Origin: Vitreoscilla sp.
Lineage (GTDB): Bacteria; Pseudomonadota; Gammaproteobacteria; Burkholderiales; Burkholderiaceae_C
Reading direction: 5' to 3'
NCBI GenBank assembly: GCA_018780145.1
Contig: JADMKA010000088.1
Location: forward strand, 1 to 41,342
Length of the DNA: 41,342 nt
Part shown: positions 34,445 through 41,287 of the stretch, one piece after another
Layout of the letters: every line of letters starts with the position of its first letter
How positions within the stretch are numbered: the stretch's first letter is position 1
The notes under the pieces: model-generated
The model's database searches: none
What the model saw: only the letters and a program-made list of their open reading frames with translations
Told to the model about the DNA's origin: nothing
Translations under genes and position numbers: made by a program

Positions 34445-34459
34445 AACCGGAGCACAGCC

Positions 34460-35395
34460 ATGGCGATCCAGTTCGATCTCAACGACTTGCAGGCCTTTCG
34501 CGCGGTGGCCGAGCTGCAGAACTTCCGCCGTGCGGCGGAGGCCGTGCACATCTCGCAGCCGGCCTTCAGCCGCCGCATCGAGAAGCTGGAGCAGGCGCTT
34601 GGCGTGCGCCTGCTGGAGCGCACCACCCGCAAGGTCAGCCTCACGGCCGTGGGCCGCGAGTTCGCGCGCAGCGTGGCGCAGTGGCTGGATGAGTTGGACG
34701 GCACCTTGCTGGCCCTGCGCGGCATCGCCCCCACGCGCATGGGCGAGGTGACGGTGGCCTGCGTGCCGTCCACCGTCTACTACTACCTGTCGCAGGTGAT
34801 CCGCCGCTACCGCGAGACCTACCCGAAGATCCGGGTGCGGGTGCTCGATGCCGGCGCCAACGAGGTGCTGGCCGCGGTGGCCGGCGGCGAGGCCGATTTC
34901 GGGCTGAACTTCATCGGCAGCCAGGAGCCGGACATCGAGTTCCGCGCGCTGGTGGAGGAGCGCTTCGTGGCCGCCTGCCGGCGCGACCACCCACTGGCCA
35001 AACGCCGCCGCGTGACCTGGCGCGATCTCGGTGAGTACGACTTCATCACCGTCAGCAAAGCCTCCGGCAACCGGCTGCTGCTGGACCAGGCGCTGGCCGG
35101 CGTGCCGGGCCGCCCGCAAGCGGTGTACGAGGCCCAGCACGTGACCACGCTGCTGGGTCTCGTCGAAGCCGGCCTGGGCGTGGCGGCGGTGCCGTCGATG
35201 GCGATGCCAGGCAAAGATCACCCGCTGCTGGTCAGCATCCCTTTGGAGGAGCCCACGGTGACGCGGCATGTGGGGTTGATCCGACGGCGCGGGCGGGCAT
35301 TGACGCCGGCAGCGCAGCAGCTGTTTGATTTCTTTGCGGACATCTCGCCAGCTGGCTCAGCGGGCAAGGGTCGACAGGCGCGTCGGGCGCGTTGA
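34460..35395 (+). CDS. LysR-family transcriptional regulator
   Basis: 311 residues from ATG 34460, with CGGAG upstream. The winged helix-turn-helix occupies residues about 4-62 (LNDLQAFRAVAELQNFRRAA, VHISQPAFSRRIEKLEQALG), followed by the effector domain (MGEVTVACVPSTVYYYLSQV, GGEADFGLNFIGSQEPDIEF, LLGLVEAGLGVAAVPSMAM). It is divergent from the operon at 26982-34368 and very likely controls it, with the pathway substrate or an intermediate as co-inducer. The C-terminal tail is basic (GSAGKGRQARRAR). Confidence 0.93.
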   Translation: MAIQFDLNDLQAFRAVAELQNFRRAAEAVHISQPAFSRRIEKLEQALGVRLLERTTRKVSLTAVGREFARSVAQWLDELDGTLLALRGIAPTRMGEVTVACVPSTVYYYLSQVIRRYRETYPKIRVRVLDAGANEVLAAVAGGEADFGLNFIGSQEPDIEFRALVEERFVAACRRDHPLAKRRRVTWRDLGEYDFITVSKASGNRLLLDQALAGVPGRPQAVYEAQHVTTLLGLVEAGLGVAAVPSMAMPGKDHPLLVSIPLEEPTVTRHVGLIRRRGRALTPAAQQLFDFFADISPAGSAGKGRQARRAR

Positions 35396-35563
35396 GTTCG
35401 CGGCGCGACGGTCTGAGCTCAGTGTGATGGGGCGGGCCTCCAGCCTCGTGTGCCCCCACGATTGAAGGGCCACCAAAGTGAATCCGTTGGCGATCTGTTG
35501 GTCCGCCGCAGGCGTGCCTCACTAGAGTCTGCTCAATGGCCAGGTCGGCCGCGGGAGCCCCTC

Positions 35564-36754
35564 ATGAAGCGCACCATCACCTTGATCGCATTCGCCGTGT
35601 CCTGCACCCTGGCCCAGGCGGCCGGTGGCACGCATTGGGAGTTCGAGCACCTGTATTCCTTCAACCCCGCCAGGGGAGATGGTTCCACCCCGCTGGCCGG
35701 TTTGGTCGAAGCGGGCGGCGCCTTCTGGGGAACCACCAGCGCCGGCGGCCCCGGGCGGGGCGCGCAAGGCAACGTCTTCAAGTTCGTGCCCGGCACCGCG
35801 CCGGTGGTGATGCACACCTTCCGCGGCGGCGATGGGGCGACGCCGCGGGGCGAGCTGCTGGCCGTCGGCCGCAGCCTCTATGGCACCGTGGAAAACGGCA
35901 TGCTCGACAACCAGGGCGGCATCTACCGCATCTCCACCTTGGGCAGCTTCAAGGTGATGCACAAGTTCCTTGAGGAAGAGGGCACGAACCCCAGCGCGGG
36001 CCTGATGCGGCACTCGAACGGCAATTTCTACGGCACCGCGGTGGGCGGCGGCGTCAACTACGGCGGCCTGGGCACGGTGTTCCAGATGACGCCCGCCGGC
36101 GTGGTCACTGTCCTGTTCTCCGATTTCGAGGGCTGGTATGCCGGCCCCAAGAGCCCGCTCGTGCAACACGTCGACGGGTCTCTTTACGGCACCACCTCCA
36201 CCCAAGGCCCGCATGGCGGTGGCTCCGTGTACAAGATCACCACGGCCGGCACCTACGAGCTCAAGCATTCGTTCAAGAACCCCGAGGACGGGGATCTGCT
36301 GGGGTGCGCACCGCGCGCCGGCCTCACACCCATCGCCAGCGGCAGCCTGGCTGGCGTGGCGCCGTCATGCGGTGACGATATCGGGGGCACGGTGTTCAAG
36401 GTTTCGGTCGGCGGCGTCGTCAGCCTTGCGCATGACATGGTCCTCGGCGTGGATGGCATCTACCCGGAGGGCGGGCTCGCGCTGAGAGAGGGTGTTCTCT
36501 GGGGCACGACGAGGTATTGGGACGTCCAGGTCCTCTTCTACGAAGGCTGCGGCACCGTGTTTGCGATGTCGAAGACCAACAAGGTCGGCGTGCATCATGT
36601 CTTTGCCGACGACGGGTCCGAAGGCTGCGAGCCGCGAGGCACCCTGCTGAGCGCCAAGGATGGCGCGATCTACGGCACCACGAGCCGCGGCGGCGCCTAC
36701 GACGCCGGCACCATCTTCCGCCTTCGAAAGGTGAGCACGCCGCCGGTGCAGTGA
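35564..36754 (+). CDS. Secreted GloVer-type tandem-repeat protein
   Basis: 396 residues from ATG 35564. MKRTITLIAFAVSCTLAQAA is a signal peptide. The rest is a series of about seven beta-propeller-like repeats with the pattern LYGTTSxGG followed by GTVFKxT and a hydrophobic strand: FWGTTSAGGPGRGAQGNVFK, SLYGTVENG, NFYGTAVGGGVNYGGLGTVF, SLYGTTSTQGPHGGGSVYKI, AIYGTTSRGGAYDAGTIFRL. This matches 'choice-of-anchor' GloVer-containing proteins, extracellular and of unknown function. No anchor domain is visible at the C-terminus, so it is secreted or a truncated family member. Part of it (35733-35787) recurs at the window's right end. Confidence 0.85.
   Translation: MKRTITLIAFAVSCTLAQAAGGTHWEFEHLYSFNPARGDGSTPLAGLVEAGGAFWGTTSAGGPGRGAQGNVFKFVPGTAPVVMHTFRGGDGATPRGELLAVGRSLYGTVENGMLDNQGGIYRISTLGSFKVMHKFLEEEGTNPSAGLMRHSNGNFYGTAVGGGVNYGGLGTVFQMTPAGVVTVLFSDFEGWYAGPKSPLVQHVDGSLYGTTSTQGPHGGGSVYKITTAGTYELKHSFKNPEDGDLLGCAPRAGLTPIASGSLAGVAPSCGDDIGGTVFKVSVGGVVSLAHDMVLGVDGIYPEGGLALREGVLWGTTRYWDVQVLFYEGCGTVFAMSKTNKVGVHHVFADDGSEGCEPRGTLLSAKDGAIYGTTSRGGAYDAGTIFRLRKVSTPPVQ
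35733..35787 (+). repeat. 55-bp direct repeat, internal copy (within the GloVer gene)
   Basis: These 55 bases are identical to 41288-41342 at the right edge of the window. They encode the TTSAGGPGRGAQGNVFKFV part of the GloVer protein. The two preceding bases differ (AA here, GG at the end copy), so the identity starts sharply. Confidence 0.95.
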
Positions 36755-36794
36755 CTGTGCGCCGGCCCGGGGCCGGGGCAGGGGGGCGGGCGTG

Positions 36795-37808
36795 TCATTC
36801 GTCGCTCTTCACCCTGCCGACGGGCTTTTCGTTGAGCCAGCCGTCGCCCTCGATGATCCTGCCGTCCTTGTCGACCCGGCCTGTGCGCTTCTCATCGAGC
36901 CAACCGCTGCCTTCGTACATGTGGCCCTGTTCGTCGATGCGGCCCACCTGCTTCTCATCGAGCCAGCCGCTTCCTTCGAACACCTTGCCTTGCTCGTCGA
37001 CGCGGCCGACTTTTCGCTCGTTGAACATGTTGGTGCCGGCGTATCGGTTGCCTTGCTCGTCGGTGCGGCCCACCAGGCGCTCGTTCAGGATGTTCGTTCC
37101 CTCATAGACCTTCCCCGCTTTTCGGAACCATCGAAGCGGGCGTTCCTCTGTGTGAGATGGGCCGTCGAAATCGAAGAGCCGCAGTACCAGCCCGACGAAG
37201 AAGAGCGTGATCGCCACGAGCACGATCGTCACGACGATCACTGTCAGGACATACGTCAGCAGCAGGAACAGGCACACCGCAAAGACGTAGCTCGCCGCCT
37301 GTGCGCCATTGCGCCACGCTTCGTGCTGGATCCGCTCGCATCGGGCCTTCAGAGCCCCCTGGAGCCACATCACCGGTCGCATGACCCAGCGGCTGAAGCG
37401 GCCGGTCGACACGCGCGTCGCAGCGGCGCGGCGGTCGGCCCACGCGGAGAACCACTGCAGCCACCCCGGCATTGTCGTGTCGCAGACGGCAACCAGCGCT
37501 GCGCCTGACGCGACCGGGAGCACGACGAGCCACGCGAGGATCCAACCGAGCACGTGCCAGCCGGACGCCCGTGGGCTGCCGTTCGTCGACCAAGTCAACA
37601 GCGCAACGGCTACAACTGCCAGCCCGACGATTCCAGCAGCCTGCCAGCGGGAGTCAGGCGCTGCGCGCACTGTCGAAGCAGCTTCGGCCGCACCCACCGG
37701 CACGGCCGCGGCGAAGGCGAGTTCGAGCTCGCGCAAATCCGCCCCGCAGTTCGTACAAGCGGCCGACCCAAGTGCATACGGTGTTCCGCACAGGTCGCAA
37801 TAGCTCAT
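36795..37808 (-). CDS. Zinc-ribbon membrane protein with five 21-residue C-terminal repeats
   Basis: 337 residues from ATG 37808. An N-terminal zinc ribbon has Cys4, Cys7, Cys18 and Cys21 (CDLCG, CTNCG). Hydrophobic segments follow at about 54-73, 84-108 and a long stretch at about 172-214. Residues 233-337 are five exact-length 21-residue repeats of the form YEGxxxLNExxVGRxDEQG (for example KVFEGSGWLDEKQVGRIDEQ). They alternate acidic and aromatic residues and probably form a beta-solenoid or beta-meander on the cytoplasmic or outer side. I know no function. It is convergent with the GloVer gene (40 bp) and 40 bp downstream of another zinc-ribbon gene on the same strand, likely an operon. 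Confidence 0.82.
   Translation of the reverse strand: MSYCDLCGTPYALGSAACTNCGADLRELELAFAAAVPVGAAEAASTVRAAPDSRWQAAGIVGLAVVAVALLTWSTNGSPRASGWHVLGWILAWLVVLPVASGAALVAVCDTTMPGWLQWFSAWADRRAAATRVSTGRFSRWVMRPVMWLQGALKARCERIQHEAWRNGAQAASYVFAVCLFLLLTYVLTVIVVTIVLVAITLFFVGLVLRLFDFDGPSHTEERPLRWFRKAGKVYEGTNILNERLVGRTDEQGNRYAGTNMFNERKVGRVDEQGKVFEGSGWLDEKQVGRIDEQGHMYEGSGWLDEKRTGRVDKDGRIIEGDGWLNEKPVGRVKSDE
36798..37112 (-). repeat. Five in-frame 63-bp tandem repeats (C-terminus of the zinc-ribbon protein)
   Basis: The last 105 codons before the stop split into five units of 21 codons. Invariant positions include EG/AG at 4-5, N/DE at 10-11, VGR or TGR at 13-15 and the D-x-x-G ending. The third and fourth units are the most alike (EGSGWLDEK in both), suggesting recent expansion. 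Confidence 0.9.
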
Positions 37809-37848
37809 AGCTTTCCTCCATCGGCTTGCAGGCGCCTCGTCAGTGGCA

Positions 37849-38850
37849 TCACTGCCTTTCACGCGAAGCGGTCTGCGGGCACTCGGGCACGCTGCCCCAC
37901 CGGTTTCCTGGCCCGCAGTACTTGAACTTCGCTTTCTCTTCGCAGAACGTGCGAGTAAGGAAGTTGCTGCCGGCACGGCAGCGACCAAGCGCTTCCTTCA
38001 ACGCGTCGTGCCAATCCGAGGGGGCCGCTGCAGCAACGGGTGCGGGGTCGAACACAGGGCGTGACTGCGCCGGCGCGGCAGCCGCGCTGAAATCGGTGCC
38101 CCGTGCCCCTCGGTGATCGGACGCGTTGGAGGCACCAGCATTTGGCGAGCGAGCAGGAGGCGCGTTCGCTACACGGCCACCCAGCAGAGGCGGCGGCAGC
38201 GAAGGCTGAACACGCTGCGGCGGCGCGGCCGTTGCTGTTGCTGCCGCCGGCTTCTCGGCCCGCGGAGCGGCCGGCAAAGTGGACGGCGCAGCGAGCGCGG
38301 CCGGCGGGCCCGATGCCGCTTGCGGCACAGGCTGCCTCGCAGCTGGCGCGGCGGCGGTGGCCGGACCTGCGGGACGCTCGCCCGGCGAGGCGGTTGGTTC
38401 CGGTCCCTTTGTGGCGACGGTCTGCTCGCTGGTGTAGGCGACGCCCAGCCGCTGGATCCCCACGAAATATCCAACCGTACCCGCGACGACTAGCGAGCCG
38501 GCCAGGGCCACAGCCTGCAGTGCGCGCCTGCGGCGCCGATTGCCTTGGCCCGGTGTGGCTGGCAGAGGCGGCGCGGGGTCCTGCGGCGGCGTTCGCGCCT
38601 GCGATGCCGTAGACATGAGGAGTGGTGACGGCGGCGAAGGCGGCGGCGGGAAATGCGGCGCCGGAGGGTCGGCCAGGGCGAGATCGACGTCCGGTATCAG
38701 CAGTTCGGACTTCGCAGACTCCGCGTCTAGCGTCGGAAAGGCGGTCAAGGACCCCGCCGGTCCTGCGGACGGCCCAGCAATGGGGTGACCGCACATCCTG
38801 CAGTAACGTGCAATGTCGCGGTTCTCGGCCTCGCAGCCAAGGCACCTCAT
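37849..38850 (-). CDS. Zinc-ribbon protein with Pro-rich linkers, one membrane segment and a Cys-rich C-terminal domain
   Basis: 333 residues from ATG 38850. The zinc ribbon is CLGC (Cys3, Cys6) and CRMCG (Cys17, Cys20). A Pro-rich region (HFPPPPSPPSPLL), a basic stop-transfer sequence (NRRRRRALQ) and a transmembrane helix at about 110-132 follow. A long Ala/Pro-rich linker leads to a small domain near the end with four cysteines (DALKEALGRCRAGSNFLTRT, CEEKAKFKYCGPGNRWG, PECPQ). The topology suggests the zinc ribbon in the cytoplasm and the Cys domain in the periplasm, perhaps disulfide-linked. Function unknown. It precedes the other zinc-ribbon gene by 40 bp. Confidence 0.8.
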   Translation of the reverse strand: MRCLGCEAENRDIARYCRMCGHPIAGPSAGPAGSLTAFPTLDAESAKSELLIPDVDLALADPPAPHFPPPPSPPSPLLMSTASQARTPPQDPAPPLPATPGQGNRRRRRALQAVALAGSLVVAGTVGYFVGIQRLGVAYTSEQTVATKGPEPTASPGERPAGPATAAAPAARQPVPQAASGPPAALAAPSTLPAAPRAEKPAAATATAAPPQRVQPSLPPPLLGGRVANAPPARSPNAGASNASDHRGARGTDFSAAAAPAQSRPVFDPAPVAAAAPSDWHDALKEALGRCRAGSNFLTRTFCEEKAKFKYCGPGNRWGSVPECPQTASRERQ

Positions 38851-39228
38851 AGGGAGCCTCGCCGCCAGCGCATGCACCTCCACATGTCGCCTCCCCGAAC
38901 GCAGTGGCCGTGTTGGCCTCCGTGCGCACGGCACGAGTCTGGCCCCTTTCAGCGCCGCTTACAAGGGTGTGCAGAGGCCGCTTCGTGCAGGTTCACGCCG
39001 TACATGCCGCTCAGAGTTCAAGCGCTAGGAAAGCCTTGCCACGTCACCTCAACCCCGAGCCCAACGAGCATGGCACCGCTCGCGCAAGACAGCCGCGCCA
39101 GCGACTGCGCTGCGTACGCGGAACTAGAGAATTTGCCATCAGTAGTCTGGGGGATGACGGATCGGTTGCTGTGCGGTGCGATGGCGGGGGGGGCTAAAAG
39201 GCGGCGTCTACTAGCTTGGGGAGGCGAA
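38851..39228. other. Intergenic region upstream of divergent zinc-ribbon and LivK-like genes
   Basis: 378 bp without a gene I can support. The frame of the LivK-like protein is open upstream through part of it, but the translation is Cys/His/Arg-rich and unlike the family. A purine-rich GGGGAGG stands right before the LivK-like ATG. No clear promoter, riboswitch or hairpin was recognised. Confidence 0.6.
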
Positions 39229-40452
39229 ATGGAAATACAGTTCTGGAAATTCCTCGTGCTTGCGTTGCTCAGCGCCGATTTGCAGGTTGGGCAAGCTCAA
39301 GAACTCGTGGTCAAGATCGGTCACGTCGGTCCCAAGAGCGGCGCGATAGCGCACCTGGGCAAGGACAACGAGAACGGCGCGCGCATGGCCATCGACGAGC
39401 TCAACGCCAAGGGCGTGACGATCGGCGGCAAGAAGGCCAAGTTCGAGCTGCTGGCTGAAGACGACGCGGGCGACCCCAAGCAGGGTACCGCCGCGGCACA
39501 GAAGCTGGTCGACGCCAAGGTCAACGGCGTGATCGGCCACCTGAACTCGGGCACCTCCATCCCGGCTTCGAAGGTCTACTCCGACGCTGGTATTCCGCAG
39601 ATCAGCCCCTCGGCGACGAACCCGAAGTTCACCCGCCAGGGCTTCAAGACCACCTTCCGCGTGGTGGCTGACGACGTGCAACTGGGCGGCGAGTTGGGCA
39701 GGTATGCGGTAACCAAGCTTAAGGGCAAGTCCATTGTCGTGATCGACGACCGCACGGCCTACGGCCAAGGATTGGCCGATGAGTTCGAAAAGGGCGTCAA
39801 GGGCAAGGGCGGCTCGATCGCCAAGCGCGAGTTCACCAACGACAAGGCGACCGACTTCACCGCCATCCTGACCAGCATCAAGGCGGCCAAGCCGGACGTG
39901 GTGTTCTACGGCGGCATGGACGCGGTGGCCGGCCCGATGATTCGCCAGATGAAGCAACTGGGCATCACGGCCAAGTTCATGGGCGGCGACGGCATTTGCA
40001 CAGGCGAGTTGCCCAAGCTGGCCGCCGGCGCGATGGCTGACGGGCAAGTGGTGTGTGCCGAGGCCGGTGGCGTCGAAGGTGCAAGCAAGGCCAGCATGGA
40101 CAAGTTCAAGGTCGACTTCAAGAAGAAGTTCAACGCCGACGTGCAGATCTACGCCCCGTACGTGTACGACGCGACGATGGTGATGGTGGACGCGATGGTC
40201 AAGGCTGGCTCGGCCGATCCGAAGGCCTACCTGCCGGTTCTGGCCAAGACCGCCGGCTACAAGGGAGTGACCGGCACGATCGCTTTCGACGAGAAGGGCG
40301 ACATCAAGAATGGGCTCATCACGCTCTTCACGTATGTAGACGGCAATCGAAAGGAACTCGCGGGAGCGGGTGGCAACTGCAATGACTGCGGGAGCGGCGA
40401 AATCTGTTGCTCACGCAGGACTCCGCCTTCCTGCGCGAAGACCTGCACCTGA
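39229..40452 (+). CDS. Branched-chain amino acid ABC transporter substrate-binding protein (LivK-like), atypical ends
   Basis: 407 residues from ATG 39229 with GGGGAGG upstream. A short signal peptide (MEIQFWKFLVLALLSADLQV, then GQAQ) is followed by a standard LivK core: VVKIGHVGPKSGAIAHLGKD, NENGARMAIDELNAKGV, DDAGDPKQGTAAAQKLVDAK, GVIGHLNSGTSIPASKVYSD, VVIDDRTAYGQGLADEFEKG, FYGGMDAVAGPMIRQM and FDEKGDIKNGLITLFTY. It would bind branched-chain or related amino acids in the periplasm. The last about 25 residues are unusual, with six cysteines (GNCNDCGSGEICC, SCAKTCT), where relatives end soon after TYxxGxR. The N-terminal signal is also odd for the family. No permease or ATPase genes follow. 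Confidence 0.88.
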   Translation: MEIQFWKFLVLALLSADLQVGQAQELVVKIGHVGPKSGAIAHLGKDNENGARMAIDELNAKGVTIGGKKAKFELLAEDDAGDPKQGTAAAQKLVDAKVNGVIGHLNSGTSIPASKVYSDAGIPQISPSATNPKFTRQGFKTTFRVVADDVQLGGELGRYAVTKLKGKSIVVIDDRTAYGQGLADEFEKGVKGKGGSIAKREFTNDKATDFTAILTSIKAAKPDVVFYGGMDAVAGPMIRQMKQLGITAKFMGGDGICTGELPKLAAGAMADGQVVCAEAGGVEGASKASMDKFKVDFKKKFNADVQIYAPYVYDATMVMVDAMVKAGSADPKAYLPVLAKTAGYKGVTGTIAFDEKGDIKNGLITLFTYVDGNRKELAGAGGNCNDCGSGEICCSRRTPPSCAKTCT

Positions 40453-40542
40453 GCATCGACCGAAAGAGTTGACAATGCAAACAAGACGCCGTCTTACTTC
40501 GCTAAGACCTGCTCCCGAGCGTCGACCGAAGGAGTTGGCGAT
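40417..40542 (+). repeat. Imperfect tandem duplication, 66-bp period
   Basis: The segments 40417-40476 and 40483-40542 align without gaps at about 48 of 60 positions; the best part is AAGACCTGC-ACCTGAGC versus AAGACCTGC-TCCCGAGC and TCGACCGAA(A/G)GAGTTG in both. The first copy covers the tail and stop of the LivK-like gene. The second lies inside the start of the next gene, so that the phrase RPAPExRPKEL would be read twice in that frame. Confidence 0.8.
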
Positions 40543-41257
40543 CTCGGACGACATCTTGGACAAGTTGACCTGGGTGTTTCTTCTGCTCCCAGGCTTCATT
40601 TGCACCTCTGTTATCGGCAGCATCGTCGAGCTGCCTCAATGGTCAGAGTTTCAGCTCACTTACTACAGCGTCATTCTGAGCATCGTGACCGGAGTGCTGG
40701 CATGGCCCGTTGCCGAGGGTCTCAATTGGCTGGTTGGTCGTGCCGCGCCCGCATGGCGGCTGAAGAGAATCACGTATTTGTTTTTTGGTGTCTCCGTGGC
40801 GTTCGCCGTTCTCCTCGGCGTCGTGCTTGGCGCGATGGCTCAGCGCGATGAAACGCTTCGCATCGTGCGAGCCATCCCCGGGATGCCTCCGTTGGACAAG
40901 TCGAGCGCCAAGCGGCCATTGGTGCTGATCTTGGGTGTGAACAATAAGGCCGACACAGAAGTGAGGGGGCTGAAGACGCACGGCATGGACGGGCGGCCTG
41001 CCCACTTGCAGCAGGAGAAGGCGTATCTGCGGCTGGGCGTGAAAGATGGCCCGACTTATGAAGGCTGGGCGCGGTCCTTCGCCCACGGCGACGCGGTAAC
41101 CGAACTGTATCTCTCTCCGGCGTGCAGGGTGGACGACAAGAGTGGAGTCGTCAGCGTTATTCCCGGCGCAGGAGTCATCGTGATGGAGTCGGAAGTCAGT
41201 TTCATCGAACTGATTGACGCTTCGGCAAGCGAGTGCAGGAGGCACTTCTTTCGGTAA
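40475..41257 (+). CDS. Membrane protein of unknown function (possibly DUF6338-like)
   Basis: 260 residues from ATG 40475; the frame is open further upstream into the LivK-like gene, and a start near 40540 is conceivable because the first about 22 residues derive from a duplicated segment. Two or three hydrophobic segments follow: LTWVFLLLPGFICTSVIGSI, TYYSVILSIVTGVLAWPVAE and YLFFGVSVAFAVLLGVVLGA. A soluble C-terminal part has PLVLILGVNNKADTEVRGLK and LYLSPACRV. The N-terminal pore-like pattern and overall plan recall DUF6338 proteins, but I am unsure. GC content is visibly lower than in the housekeeping genes, which suggests later acquisition. Confidence 0.72.
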   Translation: MQTRRRLTSLRPAPERRPKELAISDDILDKLTWVFLLLPGFICTSVIGSIVELPQWSEFQLTYYSVILSIVTGVLAWPVAEGLNWLVGRAAPAWRLKRITYLFFGVSVAFAVLLGVVLGAMAQRDETLRIVRAIPGMPPLDKSSAKRPLVLILGVNNKADTEVRGLKTHGMDGRPAHLQQEKAYLRLGVKDGPTYEGWARSFAHGDAVTELYLSPACRVDDKSGVVSVIPGAGVIVMESEVSFIELIDASASECRRHFFR

Positions 41258-41287
41258 GAGGCGTGCACGGCCATGCGAAGAGCGAGG

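Noticed and set aside
40375-40449. Cys-rich tail of the LivK-like protein as a metal-binding or toxin-like peptide
   Set aside because: Part of it is encoded by a duplicated DNA segment and relatives end earlier, so a random extension is more likely than a designed Cys motif.
40438-40542. Possible integron attC site at the GAGTTGAC/GAGTTGGC repeats
   Set aside because: The bases after GTT do not fit the core site consensus GTTRRRY and no paired inner sites or integrase were found; a simple tandem duplication explains the pattern.
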